Positions 32,796-45,381 are shown, counted from the stretch's first letter. The stretch is 64,000 nucleotides of DNA from Methylosinus sp. Sm6 (GCF_019802345.1 NZ_JAINDZ010000023.1:1-64000), one strand, 5' to 3'. Translations and numbers: made by a program. Notes: generated from the letters alone by a model not told the origin.

Positions 32796-34853
32796 CGGTC
32801 GTCTCCCTGGTGCTGATGCTCTTCGCGCGCAAGGCGTCGCGTATCGCGACGAGGCCGAAGCCGAGCATCGACAGCACGAGCGCGATGAAGATGGCGCAGA
32901 CCGTGATGTTCACATAATCATTGAACATGATGCGGCTCATCTCCGCAGCGGTCTTGGCCGGCGCGAGCAATCTGCCCTCGGCGGCGGCCGCGGAAAAGCG
33001 CGCCGCATGGGCGAGGAAGCCGATTTTCGCGTCGGGATGGAAAATCTTTTCCAATCCCGCGGTCAGCGTGCAGATGTAGAGCCAGCTCGCCGGCGCCGCG
33101 ACGACGATGGCGTAGCGTTGCCGTTTCATGCGGAACAGCACCACCGTGCAGAGCGTCAGCGCGATCGCCGCCAGCATCTGATTGGCGATGCCGAACAACG
33201 GCCACAGCGTGTTGATGCCGCCGAGGGGATCGGCGACGCCGGCATAGAGAAACCAGCCCCAGCCGCCGACGGCGAGCGCGGTGGAGGCGAGATTGGGGAT
33301 CAAGGCGCGCGTGTGCCGGAAGCGCGGCGCGAAGGTTCCGACGAGATCCTGAATCATGAAGCGCGCGACGCGCGTGCCGGCGTCGACGGTGGTGAGGATG
33401 AACAGCGCCTCGAACAGAATGGCGAAATGATACCAGAAGGCCATCATCCCTTGCCCGCCGATGGCGCTCGACAGGATCTTCGCCATGCCGACGGCGAGCG
33501 TCGGCGCGCCGCCGGTGCGCGAGAGCACGCTCTTCTCGCCGACATCGGACGCCGCCTGCGTCAGCGCCTCGGGCGTGATCGCAAAGCCCCAGGAGGAGAT
33601 GGCCTGTGCGGCCGTATCGGCGGTCGAGCCGATACGGCCGGCGCGCTGTTGAGCGCGAAATAGACGCCGGGATCGAGCACGCTGGCCGAAACCAGCGCCA
33701 TGACGGCGACGAAGGACTCCATCAACATCGCGCCATAGCCGATGAAGCGAATCTGCGTCTCGTCGCCGATCATCTTCGGCGTCGTGCCGGAGGAGACGAG
33801 CGCATGGAAGCCGGAGACGGCGCCGCAGGCGATGGTGATGAACAGGAACGGAAACACGCTGCCCGCGAACACCGGCCCCGTGCCGTCGATGAAGCGGCTG
33901 ACCGCCGGCATCTTCAGCTCCGGCATGACGACGAAAATGCCGATAGCGAGCGAGGCGATGGTGCCGATCTTCAGAAATGTGGAGAGATAATCGCGCGGCG
34001 CCAGCAGCAGCCACACCGGCAGCACCGAAGCGACGAAGCCATAGGCGATCAGCATGAAGGCGAGCGCCTCGCCCTTGAACGAGAACAGCGAAGCGAGCGC
34101 CGGCGTCTCGGCGACGGTGCGGCCATAGGCGATGCCGGCGATGAGCAGCACGAAGCCGATCGCCGACATTTCAAAAACGCGCCCCGGGCGGATATAGCGG
34201 CCGTAAAGTCCCATCAGCACGGCCGTGGGCAGAGTGGCGAAGACCGTGAAGGTTCCCCAAGGGCTGTCGGCGAGCGCCTTGACCACGATGAGCGCCAGCA
34301 CGGCGAGCAGGATCACCATGATGGCAAGAATGCCGACCATGGCGACGAGGCCCGGCAGCGGGCCCATCTCGGTCTTGATGAGATCGCCGAGCGAGCGGCC
34401 GTCGCGGCGCGTCGAGATGAACAGCACGACGAAATCCTGCACCGCGCCGGCGAAGACGACGCCGGTGAGCAGCCACAAAGTGCCGGGCAGATAGCCCATT
34501 TGCGCCGCTAGCACCGGCCCGATCAGCGGCCCCGCGCCGGCGATGGCTGCGAAATGATGGCCGAACAGGATGTACTTGTCGGTCGGCACATAATCGAGCC
34601 CGTCATTGCGCCGATGCGCCGGCGTCGGGCGATCGGGATCGAGGCCGAGCACGCGATTGGCGATGAACAGGGAATAGAAGCGAAAGGCGATGAGATAGAC
34701 GCAGATCGCCGCGGTGACCAGCCACATGGCGTTCACCGCTTCGCCGCGTGATGTCGCCAGAGTGAACATGGCGAAGACGCCGATGAGCGTGACGGCGCTC
34801 CACAGCGCGATCGAGAGCGGATTGCGGATCGGCGCGGCAAGTGATTCGGACAT
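32761..34853 (-). pseudogene. cstA: Carbon starvation protein CstA, frameshifted
   Basis: CstA is a large inner-membrane carrier for pyruvate or peptides. The first half (about 400 residues from MSESLAAPIRNPLS) is intact up to VLDPGVYFALNSAPA. The rest resumes in another frame at AGRIGSTADTAAQAISSWGF and runs intact to the end, including GGAPTLAVGMAKIL and PLFGIANQMLAAIAL. The break falls around 33637-33650 and equals a loss of one (or four) bases in a GCGCGCCGGCC run. A perfect 13-pair hairpin lies beside it. No other damage was seen, so this is either a very recent mutation or a sequencing/assembly error. Confidence 0.85.
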
Positions 34854-34927
34854 GGGATCGCCTCGGTCGCGATGAGTTCAACGGCGACAACAAGCCGCCT
34901 TTCCGTGAAAATGCAAGAAGGGCGCGT

Positions 34928-35082
34928 CCTTCTCCCACTCGTGGGAGAAGGTGGCCTCGCCAAGCGAGGTCGGATGAGGGTGCCGCCGCGTCGGCGTCTC
35001 TGTAAAATCGGCCGTGCCTTCATCCGACCCGGCTGCGCCGGGCCACCTTGTAACTTGCTTCTCCCGCCCTGCGGGAGAAGGG
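34928..35082. repeat. Composite intergenic repeat, family R3
   Basis: The block opens with the hairpin CCTTCTCCCAC-TC-GTGGGAGAAGG and ends with a similar one (CTTCTCCCGC...GCGGGAGAAG). Between them are inverted copies of CATCCGACC/GGTCGGATG and of GGTGGCC/GGCCACC. This layout is typical of repeats common in Hyphomicrobiales genomes. It lies between divergent cstA and sahR. A single hairpin of the same type follows the TPR gene. Confidence 0.75.
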
Positions 35083-35115
35083 AGCGCCCTCTCTTGATTC
35101 CCCGAGCAGCGACGC

Positions 35116-35135
35116 ATATAGATATCTTTATATCT
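35116..35135. promoter_or_regulatory. Probable SahR operator
   Basis: ATATAGATATCTTTATATCT is an AT-rich near-palindrome (GATAT-CTTT-ATATC) in otherwise GC-rich DNA. As I recall, SahR sites have the form ATATNNNGATATCNNNATAT-like. It ends only 14 bases before the sahR ATG, so the mRNA leader must be very short or the site overlaps the start of transcription. Confidence 0.65.
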
Positions 35136-35149
35136 GCTTCGGACCCACC

Positions 35150-36163
35150 ATGACCCATTCGCCTCGCCTCCTCCCTCTGGAGCCCGCCCTCGCCGCGCTG
35201 AATGCGGCGGGCGAGGAGACGCGGCTGCGGCTGCTCGGCCTCCTCGCCGAGACCGAGCTCACGGTCAGCGAGGCCGTCGCCATTCTCGGCCAGTCGCAGC
35301 CGCGCGTCTCGCGCCATTTGAAGCTGCTCGTCGAGGCTGGGCTCGTCGAGCGCCGCCGCGAGGGCGCCTGGGCGTTCTTCCGTCTGGCCTGCGCCGATGT
35401 GCAGGGCGAGATCGCCCGCAGCGTCGTCTCCTGGCTCGACCCGCTCGATCCGCGCCTTGCCGGCGACCGCGCCCGCCTCGCCGAGGTGCGGCAGGCCCGA
35501 GCCGAGGCCGCCGCCCGCTATTTCGCCGAGCACGCGCGGGAATGGGACGCCATCCGCTCGCTGCATGTGCCCGAAGCGCAGGTCGAGGCCGCCATGCGCG
35601 AGGCGGTGGGCGAGACGCCGCTGCGCCGCCTGCTCGATCTCGGCGCCGGCGCCGGCCGCATGCTGGAGCTGTTCGCGCCGCAAGCGGAACAGGCCATCGG
35701 CGTCGATCTCTCCTCCGCCATGCTCGCCGTCGCCCGCGGCCGGCTCGAGAAGGCCGGCGCGCGCAATGTGCAGCTGCGCCAGGGCGACATGTATGCGCTC
35801 CCCGTCGAGCGCAACAGTTGCGATCTCGTGATCGTGCATCAGGTGCTGCATTATCTCGACGATCCCGGCCGCGCGCTGCGCGAGGCCGCGCGCGCGCTCG
35901 CGCCGGGCGGACGCCTGCTGGTCGTCGATTTCGCGCCACATCAGGAGGAAACGCTGCGCGACGCGCACGCCCATCGCCGTCTCGGCTTTTCCGCGCCGGA
36001 GATCAGCGCGCTGCTGGAGCAGGCGGGACTCGATGTCGTCGCGCAGAAGGACCTCGCCCCCCGCGCCGAGGACGGCGGCAAGCTCACCGTCTCGCTGTGG
36101 CTGGCGCGCGATCCGCGCGTCATCGCCGACCCCATTCCCCATGCGAGCTATGAGACCGCCTGA
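35150..36163 (+). CDS. sahR: ArsR-family regulator fused to a SAM-methyltransferase-like domain (SahR)
   Basis: This 337-residue regulator has an N-terminal ArsR winged helix (TRLRLLGLLAETELTVSEAV, then LGQSQPRVSRHLKLLVEAG at residues 47-65). A class I methyltransferase-like domain follows, with LLDLGAGAGRMLELF near residue 162. In alphaproteobacteria such fusions sense S-adenosylhomocysteine and repress methionine-cycle genes. Its location in front of metF and metH, and the palindrome upstream, support that. Whether the C-terminal domain keeps any catalytic activity is unknown. The stop overlaps the metF start by one base. Confidence 0.87.
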   Translation: MTHSPRLLPLEPALAALNAAGEETRLRLLGLLAETELTVSEAVAILGQSQPRVSRHLKLLVEAGLVERRREGAWAFFRLACADVQGEIARSVVSWLDPLDPRLAGDRARLAEVRQARAEAAARYFAEHAREWDAIRSLHVPEAQVEAAMREAVGETPLRRLLDLGAGAGRMLELFAPQAEQAIGVDLSSAMLAVARGRLEKAGARNVQLRQGDMYALPVERNSCDLVIVHQVLHYLDDPGRALREAARALAPGGRLLVVDFAPHQEETLRDAHAHRRLGFSAPEISALLEQAGLDVVAQKDLAPRAEDGGKLTVSLWLARDPRVIADPIPHASYETA

Positions 36164-37055
36164 TGCCCGATGCGCGCACCTGCTGGCCCCCGGGTCATTT
36201 CGACATCTCCTATGAGTTCTTCCCGCCGAAGACTCCGGAGATGGAGATTCAATTGTGGGACTCGATCGCGCGGCTCGCGCCCTTGAAGCCCAAATTCGTG
36301 TCGGTCACTTACGGCGCCGGCGGCTCCACGCGCGAGCGCACCCACAACATCGTCGCGCGCCTCGCCGCCGAGACGGATATTCTGCCTGCCGCGCATCTGA
36401 CCTGCGTCTCCGCCTCGCGCGCCGAGATCGACGAGATCGTGCGCGGCTATTGGAACGCCGGCGTTCGCCACATCGTGGCGCTGCGCGGCGATCCGCCGAC
36501 CGGCGTCGGCACGGCGTTCCAGCCGCATGCGGACGGCTATCGCAGCTCCACCGAGCTCGTGCACGGCATTCGCGCCATCGGCGATTTCGAGATTTCGGTC
36601 TCGACCTATCCGGAAGGCCATCCCGAGAGCCGCAGCATCGACGACGATCTCGACGCGCTGCAATCGAAGATCGACGCCGGCGCCACGCGCGCCATCACGC
36701 AATTCTTCTTCGAGAACGACGTCTATTTCCGCTTTCTCGACAAGGCGCGCGCGCGGGGCGTCACGATTCCGATCGTGCCGGGCATCATGCCTGTGCAGAA
36801 TTTCCGGCAGACCGCCAATTTCGCGCGCAAGGCCGGGGCGAGCGTGCCGGGCTGGCTCGCCGATCGCTTCGAGGGACTCGACGACGATCCCGTCACACGC
36901 CGGCTCATCGCCGCCGCGGTCGCGGCCGAGCAGGTGCTCGGCCTCGCCGAGAGCGGCGTGCGCGAGTTCCATTTCTACACCAATAATCGCGCCGACCTCG
37001 TCTTCGCGATCTGTCATCTTCTGGGCGTGCGTCCCGTCACCGAGAAGGCCGCAGC

Positions 37056-37059
<4 letters not shown>
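36163..37059 (+). CDS. metF: 5,10-methylenetetrahydrofolate reductase
   Basis: This 298-residue FAD enzyme makes 5-methyl-THF, the methyl donor for MetH. Motifs are [17 protein letters not shown] near residue 16 with the catalytic Glu, [16 protein letters not shown] near residue 45, VALRGDPP near residue 106, and [14 protein letters not shown] near residue 183. Length is normal for the bacterial MetF family. It is translationally coupled to sahR before it (TGATG) and to metH after it (ATGA). Confidence 0.96.
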
Positions 37060-40787
<3,728 letters not shown>

Positions 40788-40850
40788 TCGGCGGCTCGCA
40801 GATTTCGATTTGCGCTGCCTCATCCTGCTAGTCGACGGAAGCTGGGACCC

Positions 40851-40933
40851 CGTCATTGCGAGCGAAGCCAAGCAATCTAGAGCCGTGGGGCGGCCCCTGG
40901 ATTGCTTCGTCGCTTCGCTCCTCGCAACGACGG
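40851..40933. repeat. Intergenic inverted repeat, family R6
   Basis: The arms read CGTCATTGCGAGCGAAGC and, in reverse complement, CGTTGCGAGGAGCGAAGCGA; both continue into AGCAATC, then a GC-rich centre. Together they form a long imperfect hairpin of about 83 bases. This type is very common in alphaproteobacterial intergenic regions. It lies between convergent metH and the last TonB-C-like gene; nothing else is seen in that 183-base gap. Confidence 0.75.
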
Positions 40934-40970
40934 CGCCCTGATCGTTTGCCGCTTCAGTTGACTGGGAGCA

Positions 40971-41828
40971 CTAATTCGCGGCCGGCTTGAACGCGTGACA
41001 AAAGCCTCGTGGTGAGCGCCCGCGCTTTGCTTCGTCGAGTTCGCTGCCGAAGCAAATCTTTATTGTGGTCGCGCCGCCCGGCGGCGGCGGCGCCTGCAGA
41101 CCGTAGAGCAGCTTATGGGCGATTTGCGCCTGCTCTGGGTCGCTCGCACGCGCAGTCTTCACCCGGTCGACTCGGCCGGATTTATCGACGTGGAAAATTG
41201 CAAGCACGCCACGCGGGGTAAGGGCCTTTGTCCTGCGCTTCTCTACAGCGCTTCGCATCACACGGAGATAGATCATCCGCTCGCCGCTCCGGCTTTCGCC
41301 TTTGAACCGGAGTTCCCCCCACATATCGCGGGCAGACCCGAACGACGGCGGCGTAGGGAGATAATCGGTCGGCAAGCGACCGCGCGTCATGCCGCCGAAG
41401 CGGAACTCCTGCCGCGCCTCGAAGGAGCCTCCGGGCGGCGGCGGCGTTCGGATGGCGGCCATGATGTTTCGTACGACCGGCTCGACCTGTTGGCGATCGG
41501 TCGCCGACTCCAGCCTGTAATCGGTCACGCGCCCCGAGGCGCCGACCGTGAAGACCACGACCACGGAATCAGCGAACACAGTGATTTGTAGACGCGCCTG
41601 ACGATAGACTTCGGCAGTGAGCAGCCGAACATATTCGCGCTGGGCCGCATCCGCGTTTTGGTCGCTCGTCCTCGGCGCGGTTGCAACAGCGCCATCGCTT
41701 TTAGCGACAGTAGGATCAGCGGGCTCTGTCGCGACCGGCGATCCGCTGGCGGGAAGGCGGTCTTCTTCGGCCGAGGCGAGTGCGCCGATCGAAATGGCCG
41801 TCATTGTCGCGAATAGAAGCCGTCTCAA
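40971..41828 (-). CDS. Secreted protein with two TonB-C-terminal-like domains
   Basis: This 285-residue protein starts with a TTG that has GGAG six bases upstream, followed by a signal peptide (RRLLFATMTAISIGALASA). The mature protein has two copies of a TonB-C-like domain. The first ends in AIRTPPPPGGSFEARQEFRF near residue 150, the second in LQAPPPPGGATTIKICFGSE near residue 260. Each has the pattern VFTVGASGRVTDYRLESAT or IFHVDKSGRVDRVKTARAS. There is no membrane anchor, so it cannot draw on ExbB-ExbD directly. It is the last of four related genes on this strand, after an R1 double palindrome. Confidence 0.75.
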   Translation of the reverse strand: MRRLLFATMTAISIGALASAEEDRLPASGSPVATEPADPTVAKSDGAVATAPRTSDQNADAAQREYVRLLTAEVYRQARLQITVFADSVVVVFTVGASGRVTDYRLESATDRQQVEPVVRNIMAAIRTPPPPGGSFEARQEFRFGGMTRGRLPTDYLPTPPSFGSARDMWGELRFKGESRSGERMIYLRVMRSAVEKRRTKALTPRGVLAIFHVDKSGRVDRVKTARASDPEQAQIAHKLLYGLQAPPPPGGATTIKICFGSELDEAKRGRSPRGFCHAFKPAAN

Positions 41829-41877
41829 CCGGGTCTCCAGGAAATGCGCTCACCGAGAAATGCAACTCGTATAAATG

Positions 41878-41941
41878 AGAGCGAGCCTGAAGGCTCGCGG
41901 TCCAGGGCCGCGCTTGGACCGCGAGCCTTCAGGCTCGCTCT
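41878..41941. repeat. Double REP palindrome, family R1 (64 bp, BIME-like)
   Basis: Two exact R1 cores in opposite orientation (GCGAGCCTGAAGGCTCGC and GCGAGCCTTCAGGCTCGC) flank GGTCCA...TGGACC. The whole 64-bp block is a near-perfect palindrome except at the centre. It lies between two TonB-C-like genes of the same strand. Confidence 0.93.
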
Positions 41942-41971
41942 TGTGCCCCCTTCGATCCGGACGACGCTCGT

Positions 41972-42352
41972 TCAATGAAAATTGAACGTCTGCGAGCCTT
42001 CGAACGACCCCGCCGGCGGCGGCGGGGCTTGCAGTCCGGTGAGGATCTTGCGCACCAGCTCCGCATGCTTGGCGCTGCTGGAGCGCGCGATCGTCACCTT
42101 GTCGACGCGGCCGGCGGCGTCGATGTGGAAATTGGCCGTCGCCGAGCCCGGGCCCGACGTATTGTTCATCGGCGTGCGCTTGGCGATCTCGCTGTAGAGC
42201 AGGCCGAGAAACTTGCTCTGCGACAGGCCGGAGAACGCCGCGGGCGGCGCAGCCGCCGGCTTCGTCTCACCGGCCTTGCCTTCCACCGCGGCCGCAGCGC
42301 CGCACAGAAACGGGAGCCCGCACAAAAGGGCGAGAGTGATGCGCTTCATCAT
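41972..42352 (-). CDS. Secreted TonB-C-terminal-like protein (126 aa)
   Basis: A signal peptide (MMKRITLALLCGLPFLCGAA, cleavage near AAA-V) is followed by a short Ala/Pro linker and one TonB-C-like domain: KFLGLLYSEIAKRTPMNN near residue 47, ANFHIDAAGRVDKVTIARSS near residue 73, and LQAPPPPAGSFEGSQTFNFH at the end. No membrane helix other than the signal is present. Two ATG codons in tandem make the exact start uncertain by one residue. It lies 55 bases after the previous paralogue, in the same direction as exbB-exbD-tonB. Confidence 0.75.
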   Translation of the reverse strand: MMKRITLALLCGLPFLCGAAAAVEGKAGETKPAAAPPAAFSGLSQSKFLGLLYSEIAKRTPMNNTSGPGSATANFHIDAAGRVDKVTIARSSSAKHAELVRKILTGLQAPPPPAGSFEGSQTFNFH

Positions 42353-42407
42353 CGGTCCGTAGGGTTGGCGCGGTCCCGACGCTCGCCGAAGGCCGTGCCG
42401 CTTGCCG

Positions 42408-42902
42408 TCAATGGAAGTTGAATTCCTGCACTGCGGAGAAGGAGCCGCCGGGCGGCGGCGGCGTGCGCACCGAGGCGAGAATATGCCCGACCACCGGCTC
42501 CAGCGCCGGATTGGACGCCGACTGCACCTTGTGCGAGACGATGCGGCCCGAGGAGCCGACCGTGAAGGCTACATGGATCGAGCCGGTCTGCGCATCGGAG
42601 CTCGGGGGCGTGTGCCGCTTGATCTCGGCGGCGAGCAGCTTGGCATAGGCCGTCTTGGACAGAGCGGGCTTCTGCTCGCTCGTCTTCTTCTCGGTCTTGG
42701 CCTCGGTTCCTTTGGCCTTGTCCTTGCCCTTCTCCTCGCCCATGGCGGCGTGGCTCTTCGGCTTCTTTTGGGCGGGCTTCTCCATAGCGCCATGGTCGGC
42801 CATGGCCGGGGCTGCGTCAGCCGGCGGCGCCGGCGCATCGCCCTCGGCCGCGATAGCGGGGCCGCCGATCACGAGGGCGGCAATCATAAAGAGCTGTTTC
42901 AT
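42408..42902 (-). CDS. Secreted TonB-C-terminal-like protein with Lys-rich linker (164 aa)
   Basis: The signal peptide is MKQLFMIAALVIGGPAIAA-E. A linker of about 55 residues is rich in Ala, Pro, Lys and Glu with scattered Met and His (AMADHGAMEKPAQKKPKSH). The TonB-C-like domain begins at TAYAKLLAAEIKRHTPP near residue 85, has VAFTVGSSGRIVSHKVQSAS, and ends in VRTPPPPGGSFSAVQEFNFH. It lies 20 bases after tonB and is probably in the same transcript. Confidence 0.77.
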   Translation of the reverse strand: MKQLFMIAALVIGGPAIAAEGDAPAPPADAAPAMADHGAMEKPAQKKPKSHAAMGEEKGKDKAKGTEAKTEKKTSEQKPALSKTAYAKLLAAEIKRHTPPSSDAQTGSIHVAFTVGSSGRIVSHKVQSASNPALEPVVGHILASVRTPPPPGGSFSAVQEFNFH

Positions 42903-42922
42903 TTAGGCGTTTCTCCGCATCT

Positions 42923-43642
42923 TTAGTTTCCGTGAAAATGGAAGTGCTGACTGGCGTCGAAACCGCCGCCAGGCGGCGGGGGCGCATGCACGGAGGCGAG
43001 GGCACGCCGCACCAACGCGACCTGGGCGGGAGACGTCCCCGACACCGACACTCCTGTGATAGTGCCGCCGGCAGTCACGTGGAACGAACAATCGACCGTG
43101 CCTTCCCCGAGCGCGGACACGTCGGGCGCGTGGCGGCGGATCGCGGCCGCCAGCAGCGCCTTATAGGCTGCCGTCGACATTCCACTCGATCCCGACTGCC
43201 CTTCCGGCGCGCCCATGCGCCGCGCCGCCTGGGCCTCGCGCTTCTTGTCGCGTTCGGCCTCGCGCTTGCGCTCGACCGCTTTCTTCTTCTGCTCGACCAC
43301 TTCCTTCTGCTGCGGCAGCGCCGGCGCGTCGGGGGCCATCACCTGCGGCGGCGGGATGGCGAGATCGGGCTGCTCGATCTCCTCGGGCGGCGGCGGCTCT
43401 TCCTCCGCCGCCGCCAGCTCCTGTTGCTCGAAGTAATCGCCTTGCGGAATGAGCTCCATGCTGATCGAGTCGAGCGTCGAGATCGCCGGCACGGCCAGCT
43501 TCAGCAGCAAATAGGCTATTCCCGCATGCGCCGCGACGACTCCGGCGAAGCTCGCCGCGCGCAGCCATGGCGGCTTCACCGGCGGCGGCGCGTGGTCGCC
43601 GCCCATCCCGCTCTCGAAGGAGGAAAAGGTCAGGTCGGTCAT
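42923..43642 (-). CDS. tonB: Energy transducer TonB
   Basis: This 239-residue protein spans the inner membrane once (about residues 29-50), has a Pro-rich stretch (EEEPPPPEEIEQPDLAIPPP), a Lys/Arg/Glu helix (QKKKAVERKREAERDKK), and a C-terminal TonB domain with YKALLAAAIRRHAPDVSAL and VHAPPPPGGGFDASQHFHFH. The start is set by the ATGA overlap with exbD. It should transmit proton-motive force from ExbB-ExbD to outer-membrane receptors, most likely the divergent one. The C-terminal motif is shared with the three secreted neighbours. Confidence 0.9.
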   Translation of the reverse strand: MTDLTFSSFESGMGGDHAPPPVKPPWLRAASFAGVVAAHAGIAYLLLKLAVPAISTLDSISMELIPQGDYFEQQELAAAEEEPPPPEEIEQPDLAIPPPQVMAPDAPALPQQKEVVEQKKKAVERKREAERDKKREAQAARRMGAPEGQSGSSGMSTAAYKALLAAAIRRHAPDVSALGEGTVDCSFHVTAGGTITGVSVSGTSPAQVALVRRALASVHAPPPPGGGFDASQHFHFHGN

Positions 43643-44154
43643 TTCGCCGCACCTCCCGCCGCCGCCGGAGCCCCGCTCGCGGCCGGAGCCGCAGCGGAGG
43701 CGGGCGCGGCGATCGCCGCCGCGGGGACCTTGCTGCGCGAGTCGGTCAGAATCGCGAGATGCGTGATGCCATTCATCGCCAGCCTGTCCATCACCGCGAT
43801 CACCTCGCCGTAATTGGCCTCCTTGTCGCCGCGCAGATGCACGACGCGGCTCAAGTCGTCGCCCATCGCCGCGCGCACCAGCGCGACGAGCTGGTCCGGC
43901 GCGACCTCGTCCGAGCCGAGCGCCACCTTGCCGTCCTTGGAGACGATCACGACAATCGGCTCCTTGGGATTGAGCGGCTGCGCGGCCTTGGACTGCGGCA
44001 GGTTGACCTTCATGCCCTTGGCGAGCAGCGGCGCGGTCACCATGAAAATGATGAGCAGCACCAGCATGACGTCGACGAGCGGCGTCACATTGATCTCGGA
44101 GAGCGGCTGATAGAGGCTGTCGCCGTTCTTGAAGCGCGTCGGCATGCCGGCCAT
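43639..44154 (-). CDS. exbD: Biopolymer transport protein ExbD
   Basis: This 171-residue protein has one N-terminal transmembrane helix after the conserved PLSEINVTPLVDVMLVLLII, whose Asp in the helix is the proton-sensitive residue. A periplasmic domain follows (VVIVSKDGKVALGSDEV), then an unusual Ala/Pro-rich tail of about 30 residues. It begins by a TGATG overlap with exbB; a GTG one codon upstream is an alternative. It works with ExbB and TonB. Confidence 0.93.
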   Translation of the reverse strand: MAGMPTRFKNGDSLYQPLSEINVTPLVDVMLVLLIIFMVTAPLLAKGMKVNLPQSKAAQPLNPKEPIVVIVSKDGKVALGSDEVAPDQLVALVRAAMGDDLSRVVHLRGDKEANYGEVIAVMDRLAMNGITHLAILTDSRSKVPAAAIAAPASAAAPAASGAPAAAGGAAK

Positions 44155-44795
44155 CACGCGGCCTCCCGCTGACGCGCCGGAACCGCGTGCTCGCTGGTGA
44201 TGGCGAGCGCCTTGTCCTCGACGTAATGCGCCACCTGCTGGCCGGCGCGGGCGAAGGCCGCGCCGATCCGGTTATAGCCGACCGAGGCCGGAATGGCGGC
44301 GGCGAGTCCATAGGCGGTGGCGGCGAGCGCCTCGGCGATGCCGGGCGCGACCACCGCGAGGCTCGTGTCCTGCGACTGGGCGATGCCGGCGAAGCTCGTC
44401 ATGATGCCCCACACCGTGCCGAACAGGCCGACGAAGGGCGCGACCGACGAGATCACCGCGAGATTGGGCAGGCCGCCTTCCGCATGGGTCAGCAATTCGC
44501 GACCCACGCGGCTCATGATCTCGGCGACGCGCTCGCGCTTCTCGCCGATCGATTCGCCGGGAAGGTCGAACGATCCGGCGTGCTCGCCGGCCGCCTCGAT
44601 CGGCGCCAGCAGTCCGGCCGGCCCGCCCGCGCGGACGGAGCGCGCCGCTCTGGAGATGCGCAGAACGGCGACGATCCCCTCCACGATGAGGACCCATGTC
44701 CATACCGAGGCGAGAATGAGCATCGCCATGACCGCCTTGCCGACAGGCCCGGCGTTCATGAACATCGTTACCGGTGAAATCGAAGAATATTCCAT
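44154..44795 (-). CDS. exbB: Biopolymer transport protein ExbB (MotA/TolQ family)
   Basis: This 213-residue protein has three transmembrane helices. The first is near residue 22 (AVMAMLILASVWTWVLIVEG); the conserved pair is LAVISSVAPFVGLFGTVWGI and GIAEALAATAYGLAAAIPAS. MEYSSISPVTMFMNAGPVG is the usual ExbB start; a longer upstream frame adds basic unconserved residues. It is the proton channel of the TonB complex. Name ExbB rather than TolQ rests on linkage to tonB. Confidence 0.93.
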   Translation of the reverse strand: MEYSSISPVTMFMNAGPVGKAVMAMLILASVWTWVLIVEGIVAVLRISRAARSVRAGGPAGLLAPIEAAGEHAGSFDLPGESIGEKRERVAEIMSRVGRELLTHAEGGLPNLAVISSVAPFVGLFGTVWGIMTSFAGIAQSQDTSLAVVAPGIAEALAATAYGLAAAIPASVGYNRIGAAFARAGQQVAHYVEDKALAITSEHAVPARQREAA

Positions 44796-44958
44796 GAGAC
44801 GCACTCGTGCTCGGGGTTCCCCGATCGCGCGGCGAAGCCGGCGATCTGCATTGATTTTCTTGATTGTCGTCTTGCCGTTCGATCGCCGGCGCGCTCCGAC
44901 GCGGAGCAGCGCGCGATCCGAATTCGTCATCGCCACCGCGCTGCGCGCGAAGCGTCCG

Positions 44959-45381
44959 TCAGGCGAGCTGCGAGACAGCCGGCGGCGCTCGCGCGCAATT
45001 GACGGTCTGGCGCAGCGCGAAGCGCGGCAGCGATTTCGGGAAAGAGCAATAAACGGCGGGACTAGCCTTCGGCTCGAGCCGCATCAGCAGGGCGAAACGC
45101 TCCGGCAGCACGGCGGAGCCCGCATGCGCGGCGAGACAGCAAGGGCAGGAAATCGGCTTCCTGGAGCCGCTCTTGTCCGGCGCGCCGGCGTCGTCCGCGG
45201 AGGCGAGCGGCGCGCCGCTCTCGTGACACAGGACGGCGATGCTCTGCGCGGCCCCGCGAACGCCCGTGCGAGCCGACGCATGCGGCGCAACGGCGGCGCA
45301 AAGGCTCAAAACGAGCGCGCAAGCGGCGACGATCGCGAAGATCGCGCGCACTGCTGCTCTGTGGCCTCCGCCCTGTGACAT
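44959..45381 (-). CDS. DUF2946-like secreted Cys-rich protein
   Basis: This 140-residue protein has a signal or anchor helix (VRAIFAIVAACALVLSLCAA) and then a block ISCPCCLAAHAGSAVLPE near residue 78 with a CxCC motif plus His, typical of DUF2946 proteins as I recall. Other cysteines are in VLCHESG, VYCSFP and NCARAPP. The family often sits beside TonB-dependent copper receptors and may bind metal in the periplasm. It lies upstream of exbB on the same strand, with a 163-base gap, and is divergent from the second DUF2946-like gene. Confidence 0.65.
   Translation of the reverse strand: MSQGGGHRAAVRAIFAIVAACALVLSLCAAVAPHASARTGVRGAAQSIAVLCHESGAPLASADDAGAPDKSGSRKPISCPCCLAAHAGSAVLPERFALLMRLEPKASPAVYCSFPKSLPRFALRQTVNCARAPPAVSQLA

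Noticed and set aside
33605-33655. Programmed frameshifting in cstA
   Set aside because: There is a strong hairpin but no slippery heptamer, and CstA is not known for recoding; a mutation or sequencing error is simpler.
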